Below, piece after piece: positions 1 to 10,388 of a stretch of 64,000 nt of DNA. The number at the start of each line of letters is the position of its first letter. Positions within the stretch are counted from its first letter, which is position 1. The stretch covers positions 20,440,501-20,504,500 of the forward strand of contig OY987301.1 in the NCBI GenBank assembly GCA_963920635.1, read 5' to 3'. Below the pieces are notes generated by a model that made no database searches, was not told where the DNA came from, and saw nothing but the letters and a program-made list of their open reading frames with translations. The DNA comes from Pseudeuparius sepicola (lineage: Eukaryota > Arthropoda > Insecta > Coleoptera > Anthribidae). A program made the position numbers and the translations under genes.

Positions 1-1842
1 ACTTTGTGAATAATAATTATTTATTTATTACTCCTGGAGGAATAATAATAATGAGTATTATTATATGCCAGTCGACATACATAATGTAATATTCCAACAT
101 TCAAAACAAGCGAAACACAAATAAGGGAGACTGAGAGTAATAAAATGAAAAATGAAACATCTGATATCGATTGAAAGTTCCCCTGACGTTGTTCCCGAGC
201 CCGGTGAGGTAGGCCGAAGTAGGGGGAGTAGGGGAACCACGAGTTCCAGCGAACGCCCGCCCGCCCGTCTATCTCCGTACGTCTAATTCCTGCTCGGATG
301 GCCAATTCACGGATCATTTTATTGCCGGGCAATGGGTTCGTAGTTTTCAAATCATAGCCAAACGAACAAACGTATCGACTTGAAAGTAGTCTTAAAATAA
401 TGGTATCGAATGCCTCAATCGTCGTTGTGTCTTTCGAATTATTTTTGAGCGGCGGAAATACTCGAAATTCTTAACCGAATATAGTCGAATTTCGGGTATG
501 TTTGGCATTTTTTTTAACAGTGTCGCATTAGTCCTGCACAGTTCGTGATACACAACGACGATTCTTCATAGTTTTATCTAAGCCACAAAAAAAAATCAAG
601 TGAAAATATTAAGAAATGCAAGTAGGAGATGTAAACTACGAAACCCTTGAAAATGGGGGGTATCGTAGCGCCTTAAAGGAGCCATAGTCAGAAGCATTAT
701 TGAAACCATCCGCAAAAAATCCCCCTACACCAACTTTCAAACTTTATTTTTGGAGGGAAAACAAATTAAAACAGATAAATTATTGTATTGTCTTACAATT
801 CTTATGACTCCATACTAATTGGAGATATAGGTATTTGAATTGAGTTACACCTATTAGTTAGTGGGAGGAAATTTCAACAATGGTTCTGAAAGTCTGTGTA
901 GCTTTGTCTATGCTACTATCAACAGAAAAGCACTTTACCTCACTGGAACTGGAAATAAATAAATCGCTACCGTCAAGGCCACCTTGATTTTTCAAATTTG
1001 AAATCTTTCTAGTCAAGCAGGGCTCTACCATCAAATTTTCACTTAGAATTTTTTCGGCTTTGGCTTTTTTTTTCTTTTATATCATATTCTTTTTTCACTT
1101 ATATCATATTCAAAATTTAGTTTATCTTTAGTTTATGTGTAACTATTAATTATTTTTTAAATTATTTTTCTCATTCTGGAGTTAAAGAGTGAAAAAATGT
1201 CTATGTTATGAAGATTAAGGTCATCAGGGCCAACACCCTTAAGAAGTTGGGGAAATGAAACAAACAAATCAACAATATTTATTATTTAAGGTAATTTATT
1301 TTAGGTACGTATTGTGTATAACATAAATATTTATAAAAATCTTAAAAGCAAAAACCTGGTCTGTGTGAACTGGATATAAAGATATGCTACAAAATAGCAA
1401 AGCTGATATTTTCAAAACTTAACATTTACAAATAAATATTTATGCAAATAATTTTATTACACATTGGCAATTATACTTAACAACATTATTGTTTTAAGTT
1501 TCTAGCATTCGTCGACATCGGCCACGTAATTAGTGCACTCCAACAGGTGTCGGGAGTCTGACATACCAGAGCACCTGATGAAGTACAATAGACATGTGAC
1601 AGACTGTTGAAAACTAGCAGAAAGAAATCAATACAATCAGTGATAAAACTTGAACTTTCCTAAGTAGTAGTATTCCGGTTACACAAGTTTTATAATTTAC
1701 AAATTTAAATGAAGATTTTGTTCATAACTTTGTGTAAATTTTTATTACTCGACTGATATGATAAAGTGATTTAAAGGCACGTGAGTGAGTTTGGAAAGCA
1801 GAGTTGATTAATTGAATGAAACCCACTAACTATGCCTTATAC
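1..1842. other. AT-rich intergenic stretch, no gene recognised
   Basis: No coding exon, RNA gene or intact element could be supported. A short GC-rich patch lies at about 180-330. It contains several CpGs but no splice-flanked reading frame. The rest is AT-rich unique-looking sequence. Confidence 0.5.
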
Positions 1843-2440
1843 AATGTGTCCGGTTGTTCGTGTTAACTAACACCCCCTAAAAATATAAGTAGGCTGTGGG
1901 AATTGAAAGCGGCAATTTTTTATAGATAGGTCCCTAAAAGTATTGGTATGGATAGTATTTGGTAGTTCCTACAAAAATTCAAGTATGCAGTTTAAACATG
2001 CCTGAAAAACTTATTTTATACCTAATAGAAATCGAAATTATTAGATTGAGTTATGAAAATTCTGAAGTTGTAGTGTTAGTTCGCTTATTCTCAATAGATC
2101 CTTTTTGACATATTCGTTGATGTTCTGAGTTTCATTAATTTGTTTTTGATTTCATAGCACCCCAAATTATTCACATTTCAACGGTTGGTACCACAAAGAA
2201 AAGTAACTACTAGATTTTTTTTCATCAACATTGCTACATGAGTATTTTGAGGGATGCCCAATAATACTATGAATGCCTACTATAGTTTTTAGAACCAAGC
2301 ACCCCTTTAAAAAATCGCAGAAGACCAAATTTTCCTGGCAATGCCGAACCAATAACTTTACAAACGATGACTACAAAAAATTGCTCCGTTCAATTACCGC
2401 AGTCTACTTAGATTTTACGAAAAATCAGACACACTAGGTA
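1843..2440. mobile_element. Diverged foldback MITE, TA-flanked type
   Basis: The left arm (about 1,843-1,970) and the right arm (about 2,270-2,440) are imperfect inverted copies. The outer ends read ACAATGTGTCC and, on the reverse strand, ACCTAGTGTGTC. The inner part of the right arm (ACCCCTTTAAAAAATCGCAG) recurs at 28,355 in a truncated copy of the same family. No transposase is encoded. The boundaries are approximate because the arms have diverged. Confidence 0.5.
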
Positions 2441-3057
2441 TATTACTTCGAAAAGCACGCTTTTAAAGGAAAAATTGGCCCAAATTAAAACTTTTGAAAT
2501 TTACAATAGGCAAAAGTTTTGCCCTAAACGTTAGTTGGTCTAGTACTCTAGTGAAACAAAACTTCTCTTTCATTTAAAGGAGGGTTTATATGTATAGTCA
2601 GCTTGTTTTAGAAATAAGCATTAGTATAGCATAAAATAGCCATAAGCATAAAGTTCAATTCACTGTTTTCATATTGACCACACACTATTATACAGACATA
2701 AGAAAGTTCATTAAATTCAACTTTATGTTTATGTTTATGACAAGATGTGTGCTTGTGCTACTATGGTTATCATTAAAGGCCAGAACCAGCTGTTTTTTCT
2801 TTTTGAAATACATTTTAATTTTTTTATTTCCAATAAAAATTTAATTATGAAAGCATAGAATGAGTTTTTTAAGGGGATCATTTTCTGTCGGTTGTAATAA
2901 TGCCATTTATAATGTTATGTTTATGACTAAATTATTCTGTATAAACGGCTCCCTTATATTATTATTAAAACTCAGTGGCGTGCAGTCAATGGAAGCTATG
3001 GAAGCACTGGTTTCCTTAATTCCGTGGATTCAAATTCAACTATTATTTTTTCGTTCA
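2441..3057. other. Intergenic, nothing recognised
   Basis: AT-rich sequence with a weak internal inverted similarity around CATAAAGTT / AACTTTATG (2,645-2,735). No gene is supported. Confidence 0.4.
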
Positions 3058-3059
3058 TA

Positions 3060-4611
3060 CAGTGACCGGCAGAAAGTTGGACACAAATTGAAAACTTTTT
3101 TATTATTAATTTCTCAGAAAATTTTATTCTTGATAAAAGTTGGTGCATCATTTCAAACTCAAGACGCACATACCAAAATTTAAATATCTCTTTTTGGATA
3201 CGAGGTAGATTCAAAAATGTAAAAATAGCTCAAGAGTAAAGTACCCTTATTTTTTAAAATACGGTAAAAAGTTACTTACAAAAGTTGTTTGGAATCAAAA
3301 GTGGGTGTCAGATTTAAAGTCACAGCCACCTAGTCAAAAAAAAGAAATGTAACTTTTTTGTATTTTTTTCGATCACCCTGTGTATTACAAAAAAACAAAA
3401 TACCGCAAGCGCAACTTATCGTGGAATAACACATGAATTTGCTACTTAACTTTAATTTTGTTCGATTAGCAGCTAGAAATTTAAATTAATCGAAATCAGA
3501 GGTTAAAAATATTAAATTTTTGTGTCCATTGAATAAAATAAGTAGTTTTTTTGACAAATTTTAATAACAAGTAATTTAAATGAAAACAGTAACTAAAAAT
3601 AAATTTGCTTAGAGGTACCTATCGAACAAAATACGAGATTAATAGGATAATCCATGCTATGGCCAATAATAACTCTTGCAAAGTTGGCTTTGAAAACAAT
3701 AATTGTCGGCGAAGAATTATTTTACATGTCAAACTCCGTTATTGTCATTCTGCAACTATGTCTGCACTTAGTGTTCAAGATAAAGTGGAAATTGTTTTAA
3801 TACACGGTGATAATTATCATATAATACTTGTCGAGAAACATCAGATATTTTCAATGAACGACATCCAGACAAAAACGTCAACTACTCAACTGTGGCAAAA
3901 ATTCTTAGGAGTTTTAAGCAGTTCAGTTCAGTGCAAAATAAATGTCAAGTACCACATAGAAGAAATGTAGCAGGTAACGAAGATAATGAAATGGATATCC
4001 GTTGTTAAGAATACTAAAATGCCGCTGTCCCAAAGGCAAACAGAGTTGAAAAATTTTTTTGGTAAATTTATTTTTAGTTACTGTTTTCATTTAAATTACT
4101 TATTGTTAAAATTTGCCAAAAAAAACTACTTATTTTATTCAATGGACACAAAAATTTAATATTTTTAAGCTCTGATTTCGATTAATTTAAATTTCTAGCT
4201 GCTAATCGAACAAAATTAAAGTTAAGTAGCAAATTCATGTGTTATCCGATGATAAGTTGCGCTTGCGGTATTTTGTTTTTTGTAATACACAGGGTGATTG
4301 AAAAAATACAAAAAAGTTAAATTTCTTTTTTTTTTTACTAGGTGGCTGTGACTTTAAATCTGACATCCACTTTTGATTACAAACAACTTTTGTAAGTAAC
4401 TTTTTACCGTATTTTAAAAAATAAGGGTACTTTACTCTTGAGCTATTTTGACATTTTTGAATCTACCTCGTATCCAAAAAGAGATATTTAAATTTTGGTA
4501 TATGCGTTTTGAGTTTGAAATGATGCACCAACTTTTATCAAGAATAAAATTTTCTGAGAAATTTATAATAAAAAAGTTTTCCATTTGTGTCCAACTTTCT
4601 GCCGGTCACTG
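3060..4611 (+). mobile_element. Internally deleted Tc1/mariner-type transposon with very long TIRs
   Basis: The element is bounded by TA (3,058-3,059 and 4,612-4,613). It begins CAGTGACCGGCAGAAAG and ends with the inverse. The terminal inverted repeats are about 547 bp each (3,060-3,606 and 4,064-4,611) and clearly alignable throughout, with scattered substitutions. The roughly 457-bp core carries only the start of a transposase. It has the same architecture as the complete element at 10,389-12,329 and is therefore its non-autonomous cousin, though the TIR sequence differs. A diverged piece related to this TIR also occurs near 15,840-16,040. Confidence 0.85.
3759..4006 (+). pseudogene. Tc1/mariner transposase N-terminal fragment, frameshifted
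   Basis: From the ATG at 3,759 the frame reads MSALSVQDKVEIV. This aligns with MEYLSIRDKIEIV at the start of the transposase at 10,836. After about 20 codons the homology moves to another frame (from about 3,851), where FNERHPDKNVNYSTV matches FNNRHPGRSVSRSTV of the intact enzyme. That frame ends at a TAA near 4,006. Only the N-terminal helix-turn-helix DNA-binding region survives and the whole DDE catalytic domain is gone. The copy is non-functional as an enzyme. The family assignment is by comparison with the complete copy in this same window, so I am fairly sure of it. Confidence 0.75.
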
Positions 4612-4613
4612 TA

Positions 4614-4998
4614 TATTGTGTTGAATTTTTTCATCATTTCAAAATTATAACTGCGTTTTCATCAGCTTTCGGCAACATCCGGCGGACGCGGCTCTCGTAA
4701 TTCATCAAAAACTATGGAAATATATATAGGTCCCAAGAAGTATTCTTTAGTTCAAAATTTTCAGAATAATAAATATTACAAATGTGGGATCTACTAAACT
4801 AGGTAGTAAAAAAATCGGGAGAACAAACTAATCAATCTAAGGATTTCCAAACACGTAGAGTTAGCAACCCTGGTCAGTGCGCCGCGCCCCACTCGATTAT
4901 ATCGAACTATTCTTAGTGTATCTAATAATCGAAATTTCGATCGCTTGGATTCTTGGAAGCGCAGTTTGCGGCCGCTTTTCAACGAACAATAATACGTA
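4614..4998. other. Intergenic, nothing recognised
   Basis: Mostly AT-rich, with a short CpG-containing patch near 4,870-4,980. No exon or RNA is supported. Confidence 0.4.
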
Positions 4999-4999
4999 T

Positions 5000-5143
5000 A
5001 GTTTGTTCAGAGAATCTTCCGCCCTACGTCACAACTCCCGTCCTTGTCTGACTCGTGGATATACGACCAATATCCATCGTATATTCATAAGTAAGACAAG
5101 GACGGGAGTTGTGACGTAGGGCCGAAGATTCGCTGAACAAACT
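5000..5143. mobile_element. 144-bp near-perfect palindromic MITE
   Basis: The two halves are inverted copies running from AGTTTGTTCAG at the left end to CTGAACAAACT at the right, meeting near GACCAATATCCATCGTA. One half recurs at 48,853-48,938, which shows it is a dispersed family. There is no coding capacity. Transcription would give a long hairpin. Confidence 0.8.
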
Positions 5144-6855
5144 TGTAAGCACTATTGCCGAAACCTTGACGTCGGGAGAGCCGGGAGTGGTAATCGCGGT
5201 AGACGATAAATGTGAAAGTATGATTTGCACAACGCGTTTTTAAGAGAAATGTGTTAAAGAGTCCCTGGTTTGGACAACCGGTTAAAAATTAGTCACAGAC
5301 TACATTCGAAGTTTTACGATAACGTTATAGACGAATTTGCGAAGGTTAAGAGAAGGATTCAACTTCACTACAAATAGACAGGTACCAAGTAAGTAGATTA
5401 GGCAATTCATTTTTTTCGGAAGAACTAAGTGCCTAGATCCTACCTACCTACTTACTTTTTTCACTACTGGGACCGGTTACCCCCTTTTGCAGGATCCAAA
5501 AGAAATAGATCCAGATCGCTGCCCCACATAATTATGCCACCACACGCCACTGCTAAAACTAAATGTATGCCTTATGTATGTTAATGCTTATTACTAAATC
5601 AAGTTGACTGAACCCACCTTAAATTTGTAAGGAACCTAACCTGCTTTACTATTAATTCGATTGTGTGTGGCAAGTAGCCAGGGAAGGAACCCGGCCGGCC
5701 ACATCTTTGGTCGTAACCGTGCAGTCCTTGCAGCGTCCGCGCCGCCTCTCCCCTCGCCGAATTTCGGCCATGGCCGCTACGCGCGCTACTTCAGGTACCT
5801 GACTGGTTAGGAAATACAGTGGAGGCACCGAGGTAGCGCTCATAGCAACAGGCGAGGCTGCTTCGTCCCGTCATCCTTGACTGGCCACCGCCGCCTCCGA
5901 TCGCGATCCCCATCTGCACAGGTTGACGTGCCCGCGCGGGTTCTACCTGCGCGCCGCGCGCTGGGTCGCATTGTCCCATTTTCCAATTTGCCGGTTGCGA
6001 ATGTCTGGAGGGTTGCGGTCGGTCCCGTAGACTAGTAGACCATGGCTGCAATACAAAAGATCGAAAGCACGAAAGGTCTGTCTGTTCATTATATTAGTAA
6101 CATCCGAGATGCAGATGCAACATTTTAATTTTCGAAAATAAAAGGGTTGGTCAAGCAACAATCCTAATTATTGACTTTGGACAAGTTCAGATTGTTATAG
6201 CGTCGATATTTGACACATATTGCGTTTGATTGCGTCCCTTGTCTCTTTATATTCGTTCTCAAAGCTTTCACAGACGAATTCCAAGCCTCAAACTCAGAAA
6301 ACTGGCAACAAGGCTTGCGGGTCCACCGCCTGTCATCGCGTGGCCTGTCACTCCTGTCAGTTGATTTGAAAACTGCATGTAATAACTGATATCGTTGTGC
6401 GAATATTACGGCGAGAAAGGAGTGTTGGTGACTGTTTTTTAGCAAATAACCTTGTTTGTGCTAAACTAGAACATTTTGTGTTTTATTGTATTTATTGGAA
6501 ACGAAAAGGAGCTTAATAATTTTATTGGTTTCTACTGCACATTGCAGTAGGAACACAAACTCGAGATTTTTGATTATTTAAGAAAGTTCTAGGGATTTTT
6601 TGAAATCATTAAACTCGTCTTTCAAACTACCAAGCGCTATCATCAATTTTTTAGAAATTTCCAGGCAAATAATTTAAATTAGGTGTATAGAAAATCCAAA
6701 TCGTTCCATCTTATGTGCAATGATGTAAAAAAACGCATAGGGGACGCATAGGGGACGCAAAATGTCATTATCATCAAATGACTTATGCGACATACGAACA
6801 AAATTGCGATAGATTGAATATCATGCATGGGCAGCTATTTGCTCTTCTAGAATTT
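5144..6855. other. Intergenic with a GC-rich island at 5,650-6,040
   Basis: About 400 bp (5,650-6,040) are markedly richer in G+C and CpG than the surroundings and contain GCGCGC-type runs. Short open frames appear on several strands there, which is expected of CpG-rich DNA. None has splice signals or similarity I recognise. A promoter or first exon is possible but not shown. The rest is AT-rich. Confidence 0.4.
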
Positions 6856-6904
6856 TTTTTAGAGGCGGAGAACTTTTAAATTTAAATAAAAACAAAAAAG
6901 GGTT

Positions 6905-6979
6905 TTAAATATCCATAAAATTGTCTTTATTTGAAAGATAGTTCTTTGGCATTAATGTTTGAATATGGCATAATCTGGA
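6905..6979 (-). pseudogene. Mariner-type transposase, C-terminal tail (part 2)
   Basis: This continues the reading of the fragment at 8,580-8,954 on the other side of the hAT insertion. The frame resumes in ENWTSRL and runs to a TAA at 6,905-6,907. The break falls exactly at the hAT target duplication GGTCCAAT, so the coding remnant predates the hAT. Confidence 0.6.
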
Positions 6980-6987
6980 GGTCCAAT

Positions 6988-8571
6988 CAGTGGCGGCTCG
7001 TGGGTTAATGCACAAGGGGGGGCTACGTTTTAAAAAGAACACACTCGTGCGTCACTTAAAAAAATAGGGGGGTACCGAGGTGGAGGTGGGTACCTACTTT
7101 CGGCATGGGCTTTTTAATTTTTTCTTATTAGTAGAAATAACTTATTTTTGCATAATTAATATAAAAAGTAAAAAAGTGCATAAAACAATAATTCCCGTTT
7201 TTCAAAGAAAAAGTTAATAACGCAAAATCCGTAATTCCTACTAAAAAAATCAATAAGCCGAAGTAGGTAGGTACTTACCACTTACCACTATCCAAATATC
7301 TATTGCCATTTGGCAATGATTCGAAATGTCGGTTGTTTCATCACACTGTATCTGTATGGCCAAAAAGTCTGTTTTATTCATTTGCTCTCGAATTTCTTGG
7401 CGACAAACTTCCAGCATGCTTTTCAAAATTTCATTTTGTACCGTTTTTGATGTAGGTACCCTTGAATACTGTAGAACTTTTTAAATGTTCTTTCATAATA
7501 TAATCTAACTCGGATGTAAAATCGATTAATTCTCGAAAAATCCCACGGTTTTGAGAGTCTTTTTTCGTCGTTCCCTCGCAACGCTAATTCTAGTTTGCCA
7601 CAAAATTTTATGCAGATTATTATTCTTTTTAAAATATCTATTTTTATCCACGGTTTCGTTGTTTAATAATGTTTTGCCGGTGCGTGGAATATAACTGAGC
7701 GGCAATACTAATAACCTTGCCTGTAGAACAATTCATGTGCCGAATAGAAAGCTCGTGTTTTTTTATTTTTTGATTTAAATGTTTTAAATCTTTGGATCCT
7801 ATTCTAGTCCATGTCTTATCCATTCCTATTCCTTCTTTATAAAACAGTAAGCAGGGAAAACAAAACAGTGCATTTTACATTTAATTTTTCGCATCCAGAT
7901 ATCCACTTGTTCTTGTCGTACGTACTTCTAGAAAAGTGTCGCGTATAATTATTGCCGTTTGCATTTTTATCCGGTTGAGTTAATTGTAAATCTAGAGTTG
8001 GCCTGCCAAGAGTTTTCATTTCAACTTTTTCAGACAATGACAGTCTGAAAAAGTTTCCTTCCAAAATGTCCTGTACGCTATTCTTCATTTTGTTTATACA
8101 ATAAAATACAAGAACGAGAATACGAGGTCGCGAGGTACGCCCGCGGAGTCTGGAGGCGGCCAACGCTGACGGCCGCTAACGCGTTCTCTAGAGCAACCCG
8201 CGGTCGACTGGGGCACAGAATAGGGGAATTCTGTGACTGGGGCGAGGGAATTCATCGCCGCCAAATAGCTAGCGAGGCGGCATCAACTCTAGCGCCACTG
8301 CGGCCGAAACAGAACTACGCCCGGGCGGTGTCAATGGCGGCTAGTCAGGAGGTTAGCCGCAACGCCTTGCCCGCCTGTACAGGGTGCAGGGCAGTACAGG
8401 CGTTGCCCTAATTTATAAAGAATAGTAAATATAATAGTATAAATAGCGGGGAAGGAACAAGGAACAAAGAAGCAAAATAAAGAATATAGCAGTTGCGGAA
8501 CTTTTTTTTCTCCCATTTTCTACTGGAAACTGGGAGGCTGCCCCATAGCTCCTATGGACGAGCCGCCACTG
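6988..8571 (-). mobile_element. hAT transposon copy, 8-bp target duplication
   Basis: The ends begin CAGTGGCGGCTCGT on both strands. They are flanked by a perfect 8-bp duplication GGTCCAAT (6,980-6,987 and 8,572-8,579), diagnostic of hAT. The interior carries the N-terminal third of a minus-strand hAT transposase and a GC-rich segment (about 8,100-8,400). The perfect duplication suggests insertion later than decay of the host mariner element. Confidence 0.9.
7284..8088 (-). pseudogene. hAT transposase remnant (TTF-type zinc finger plus DUF4371-like)
   Basis: Read on the minus strand, a start MKNSVQDILE (codon at 8,086-8,088) leads into WISGCEKLNVK. After a frameshift near 7,855 it continues FCFPCLLF, the signature of the TTF-type zinc finger of ZMYM1-like hAT transposases. 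Further on come LSIRHMNCSTGK, ELIDFTSELDYIMKEHLK and finally FLAIQIQCDETTDISN. The last holds the first catalytic aspartate region (DETTD) of the DUF4371 block. Stops and frameshifts interrupt the frame. The remaining catalytic core and the C-terminal dimerisation region are absent, so the copy is internally truncated and inactive. Confidence 0.8.
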
Positions 8572-8579
8572 GGTCCAAT

Positions 8580-8954
8580 TTTCACACGCACTCTTCGCAG
8601 TAAACCAGGCTGTATTTCGGCAATAACGCGTCGAATGTTGGCTTCCAAGGGCTAAATTGTTTCTGGTTTATCGGCGTAGACATGCGACTTTACATATCCA
8701 CAAAGAAAATAATCTAATGGCGTGAAATCGCACGAACGAGGTGGCCAGGTCCATTTCGTGAAATTAATCGTCGATCAAAAGTCTGTCAGTAAATGAATTG
8801 TATCGCGCTCTGTGTGGCATGTGGCCCAGGCCTGCTGAAACCCCATGTCTGCAACATTAATGCCCTCCAATTGAGGCACGAAAAAGTTAGTGAACAATGA
8901 ACATGTCTCAGTACCGCTTGCAATCGCTTGTTGTGTGCGCACTTTACGACGTCT
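8580..8954 (-). pseudogene. Mariner-type transposase remnant (part 1), internally deleted
   Basis: The minus-strand reading gives RRRKVRTQQAIA, a linker motif of insect Tc1/mariner-superfamily transposases. It then jumps to NFFVPQLEGINVADMGFQQ, ATCHTERDTIHLLTDF, WPPRSCDFTPLDYFLCGYVK and ANIRRVIAEIQPGLL. WPPRSCD-TPLDYFLWG is the third catalytic aspartate block. The second block, normally QDGAT, reads QQAWAT here, so that catalytic aspartate is lost. In-frame stops are present, and the part between RTQQAIA and NFFVPQ is deleted. This is a dead copy, unrelated in TIR sequence to the elements at 3 and 10 kb. Confidence 0.8.
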
Positions 8955-9387
8955 TATTAGGGGATGCGTATTATCGTTTAGAGTAAACCTCGGAGTAATT
9001 CATGAGAAATTACCAAACCAAACTGACTTCAAAACAACCTAGAACTGTCAAATCGCCTGTGACAGGAAACAGTGTTGCCAATAATTTAAAATTCTCCGCC
9101 TCCACAATTTAAATAAATGGCACCTATGCATTTTAATTTTTGTCTCAAAACTTTCGTTACCTACATACGTTGCAATATATTATGCATAATAACCGTTAAT
9201 TTGCGAAGATTATGTATTTGATTTACAAATTAATTCCAAGAAGTCAGCTAGTTCTGAGGTTTGGTTTTCCCAAATTTTGCCCCTCCATACCTACTTAAAT
9301 GTTAATGGTTTATAAAGAGGTTATAACCTCCCACGTTTTTCACACTACGTAATTCAAAACTTTTTATCTTATTTTTTTGGGTAGGTA

Positions 9388-9836
9388 CAGACAGAGTCAT
9401 TTTCGATGGTTTTATGGGGTATCTCCGTTATTTGTATAGATAGAAAAAACAAGGTAGGTAGGTGTTCATGAGTTAATTTTTTGAGATGTACCAAGGCACT
9501 GAAGTTGAATTATTAAGTTGAACTTCAGTGCCTTGGTAGGTAAAATAACCATTTTTTAGAAAAACTGTTTACTCCAATGGATTCTACGTAAAAAGTGCGT
9601 ATAAAGCGTTTTCAACGAAATATATAGGTTTAAAAACAAATGAGCTATGATAATTGTAAAAAATAGCAAAAATTTCAAAAACGCCCTGTATCTCCTAAAG
9701 TATTGGAGATATCAGAGATCTGTTTTGAGCATCGTAAATATCTCAAAAAATTAACTCATGAACACCTACCTTGTTTTTTTCTATCTATACAAATAACGCA
9801 GATACCCCATAAAACCATCGAAAATGACTCGGTCTG
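9388..9836. mobile_element. TA-flanked foldback MITE with a nested palindrome
   Basis: Inverted ends CAGACAGAGTCATTTTCGAT and its inverse are flanked by TA (9,386-9,387 and 9,837-9,838). The left arm carries an inserted 46-bp perfect palindrome (9,491-9,536, CCAAGGCACTGAAGTT...), itself bracketed by TA and absent from the right arm. A related half of that palindrome occurs near 56,756. Confidence 0.8.
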
Positions 9837-9838
9837 TA

Positions 9839-10386
9839 CAAGCGAGGCCACCTTATTTTTTCAAAATTTCATTTACCACTATATATCTTGCTAATCTTCC
9901 AATAACGTACCTACCACGTTGCATGATCCGATTTAAAAAACATGGGAGGTTCTGGAGAGTGTGAGCCGAGTGCCGGGGTGAGCCTTACAAAAATAAAATA
10001 AGACCAAAATCGACGGGTGCAAGCGATTTTTCAAAAAGCAGGGTTAGTCAGTTCTTGCTGGGACACACATGCCAAGCAACGTCTTTCTCGAGGTCCTTCT
10101 GTTGAATAGCGAATTTCCATACCCGCAAATTCGACGAAATTTTTTTTCCGGATTTCCTCCCTGACTATTGGGGAATTATTTTTTTTTTCCTGACTTTTCC
10201 CGGTTTTCCAGGCAAGTCCGAATATTGGAATATTACGCATATGCAGAAAATTAATGCAACCGATATAAGTCAGAAAATTAATGCAACCGATATAAGTCAC
10301 CACTTCTACTAGTAGACTTTGATATAATACTGTAATAAGTATACTGAGGCGCAAATCACACAGAAGTAGCGATTTTCTGTTCCACA
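9839..10386. other. Intergenic flank of the Tc1/mariner element
   Basis: Contains a short direct repeat (GAAAATTAATGCAACCGATATAAGTC twice, each about 27 bp, at 10,237-10,298). A broad minus-strand open frame here has no recognisable similarity and partly overlaps the inverted repeat, so I do not call it a gene. Confidence 0.4.
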
Positions 10387-10388
10387 TA

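Larger units (their letters stand above)
6860..9103 (-). mobile_element. Decayed mariner-type element, split by a hAT insertion
   Basis: Matching inverted ends, GGCGGAGAA-CTTTTAAATT at about 6,864 and its inverse AATTTAAAATTCTCCGCC at about 9,083-9,100, bracket a minus-strand transposase remnant. A 1,584-bp hAT element (6,988-8,571) sits inside. The exact ends are uncertain and I could not confirm a TA duplication. Confidence 0.65.

Noticed and set aside
1549..1606. CTGATGA within a possible long stem (AGTCTG ... CAGACT), considered as a hammerhead ribozyme.
   Set aside because: The GAAA part of the core is replaced by GACA, and stem I cannot be formed next to the cleavage position.
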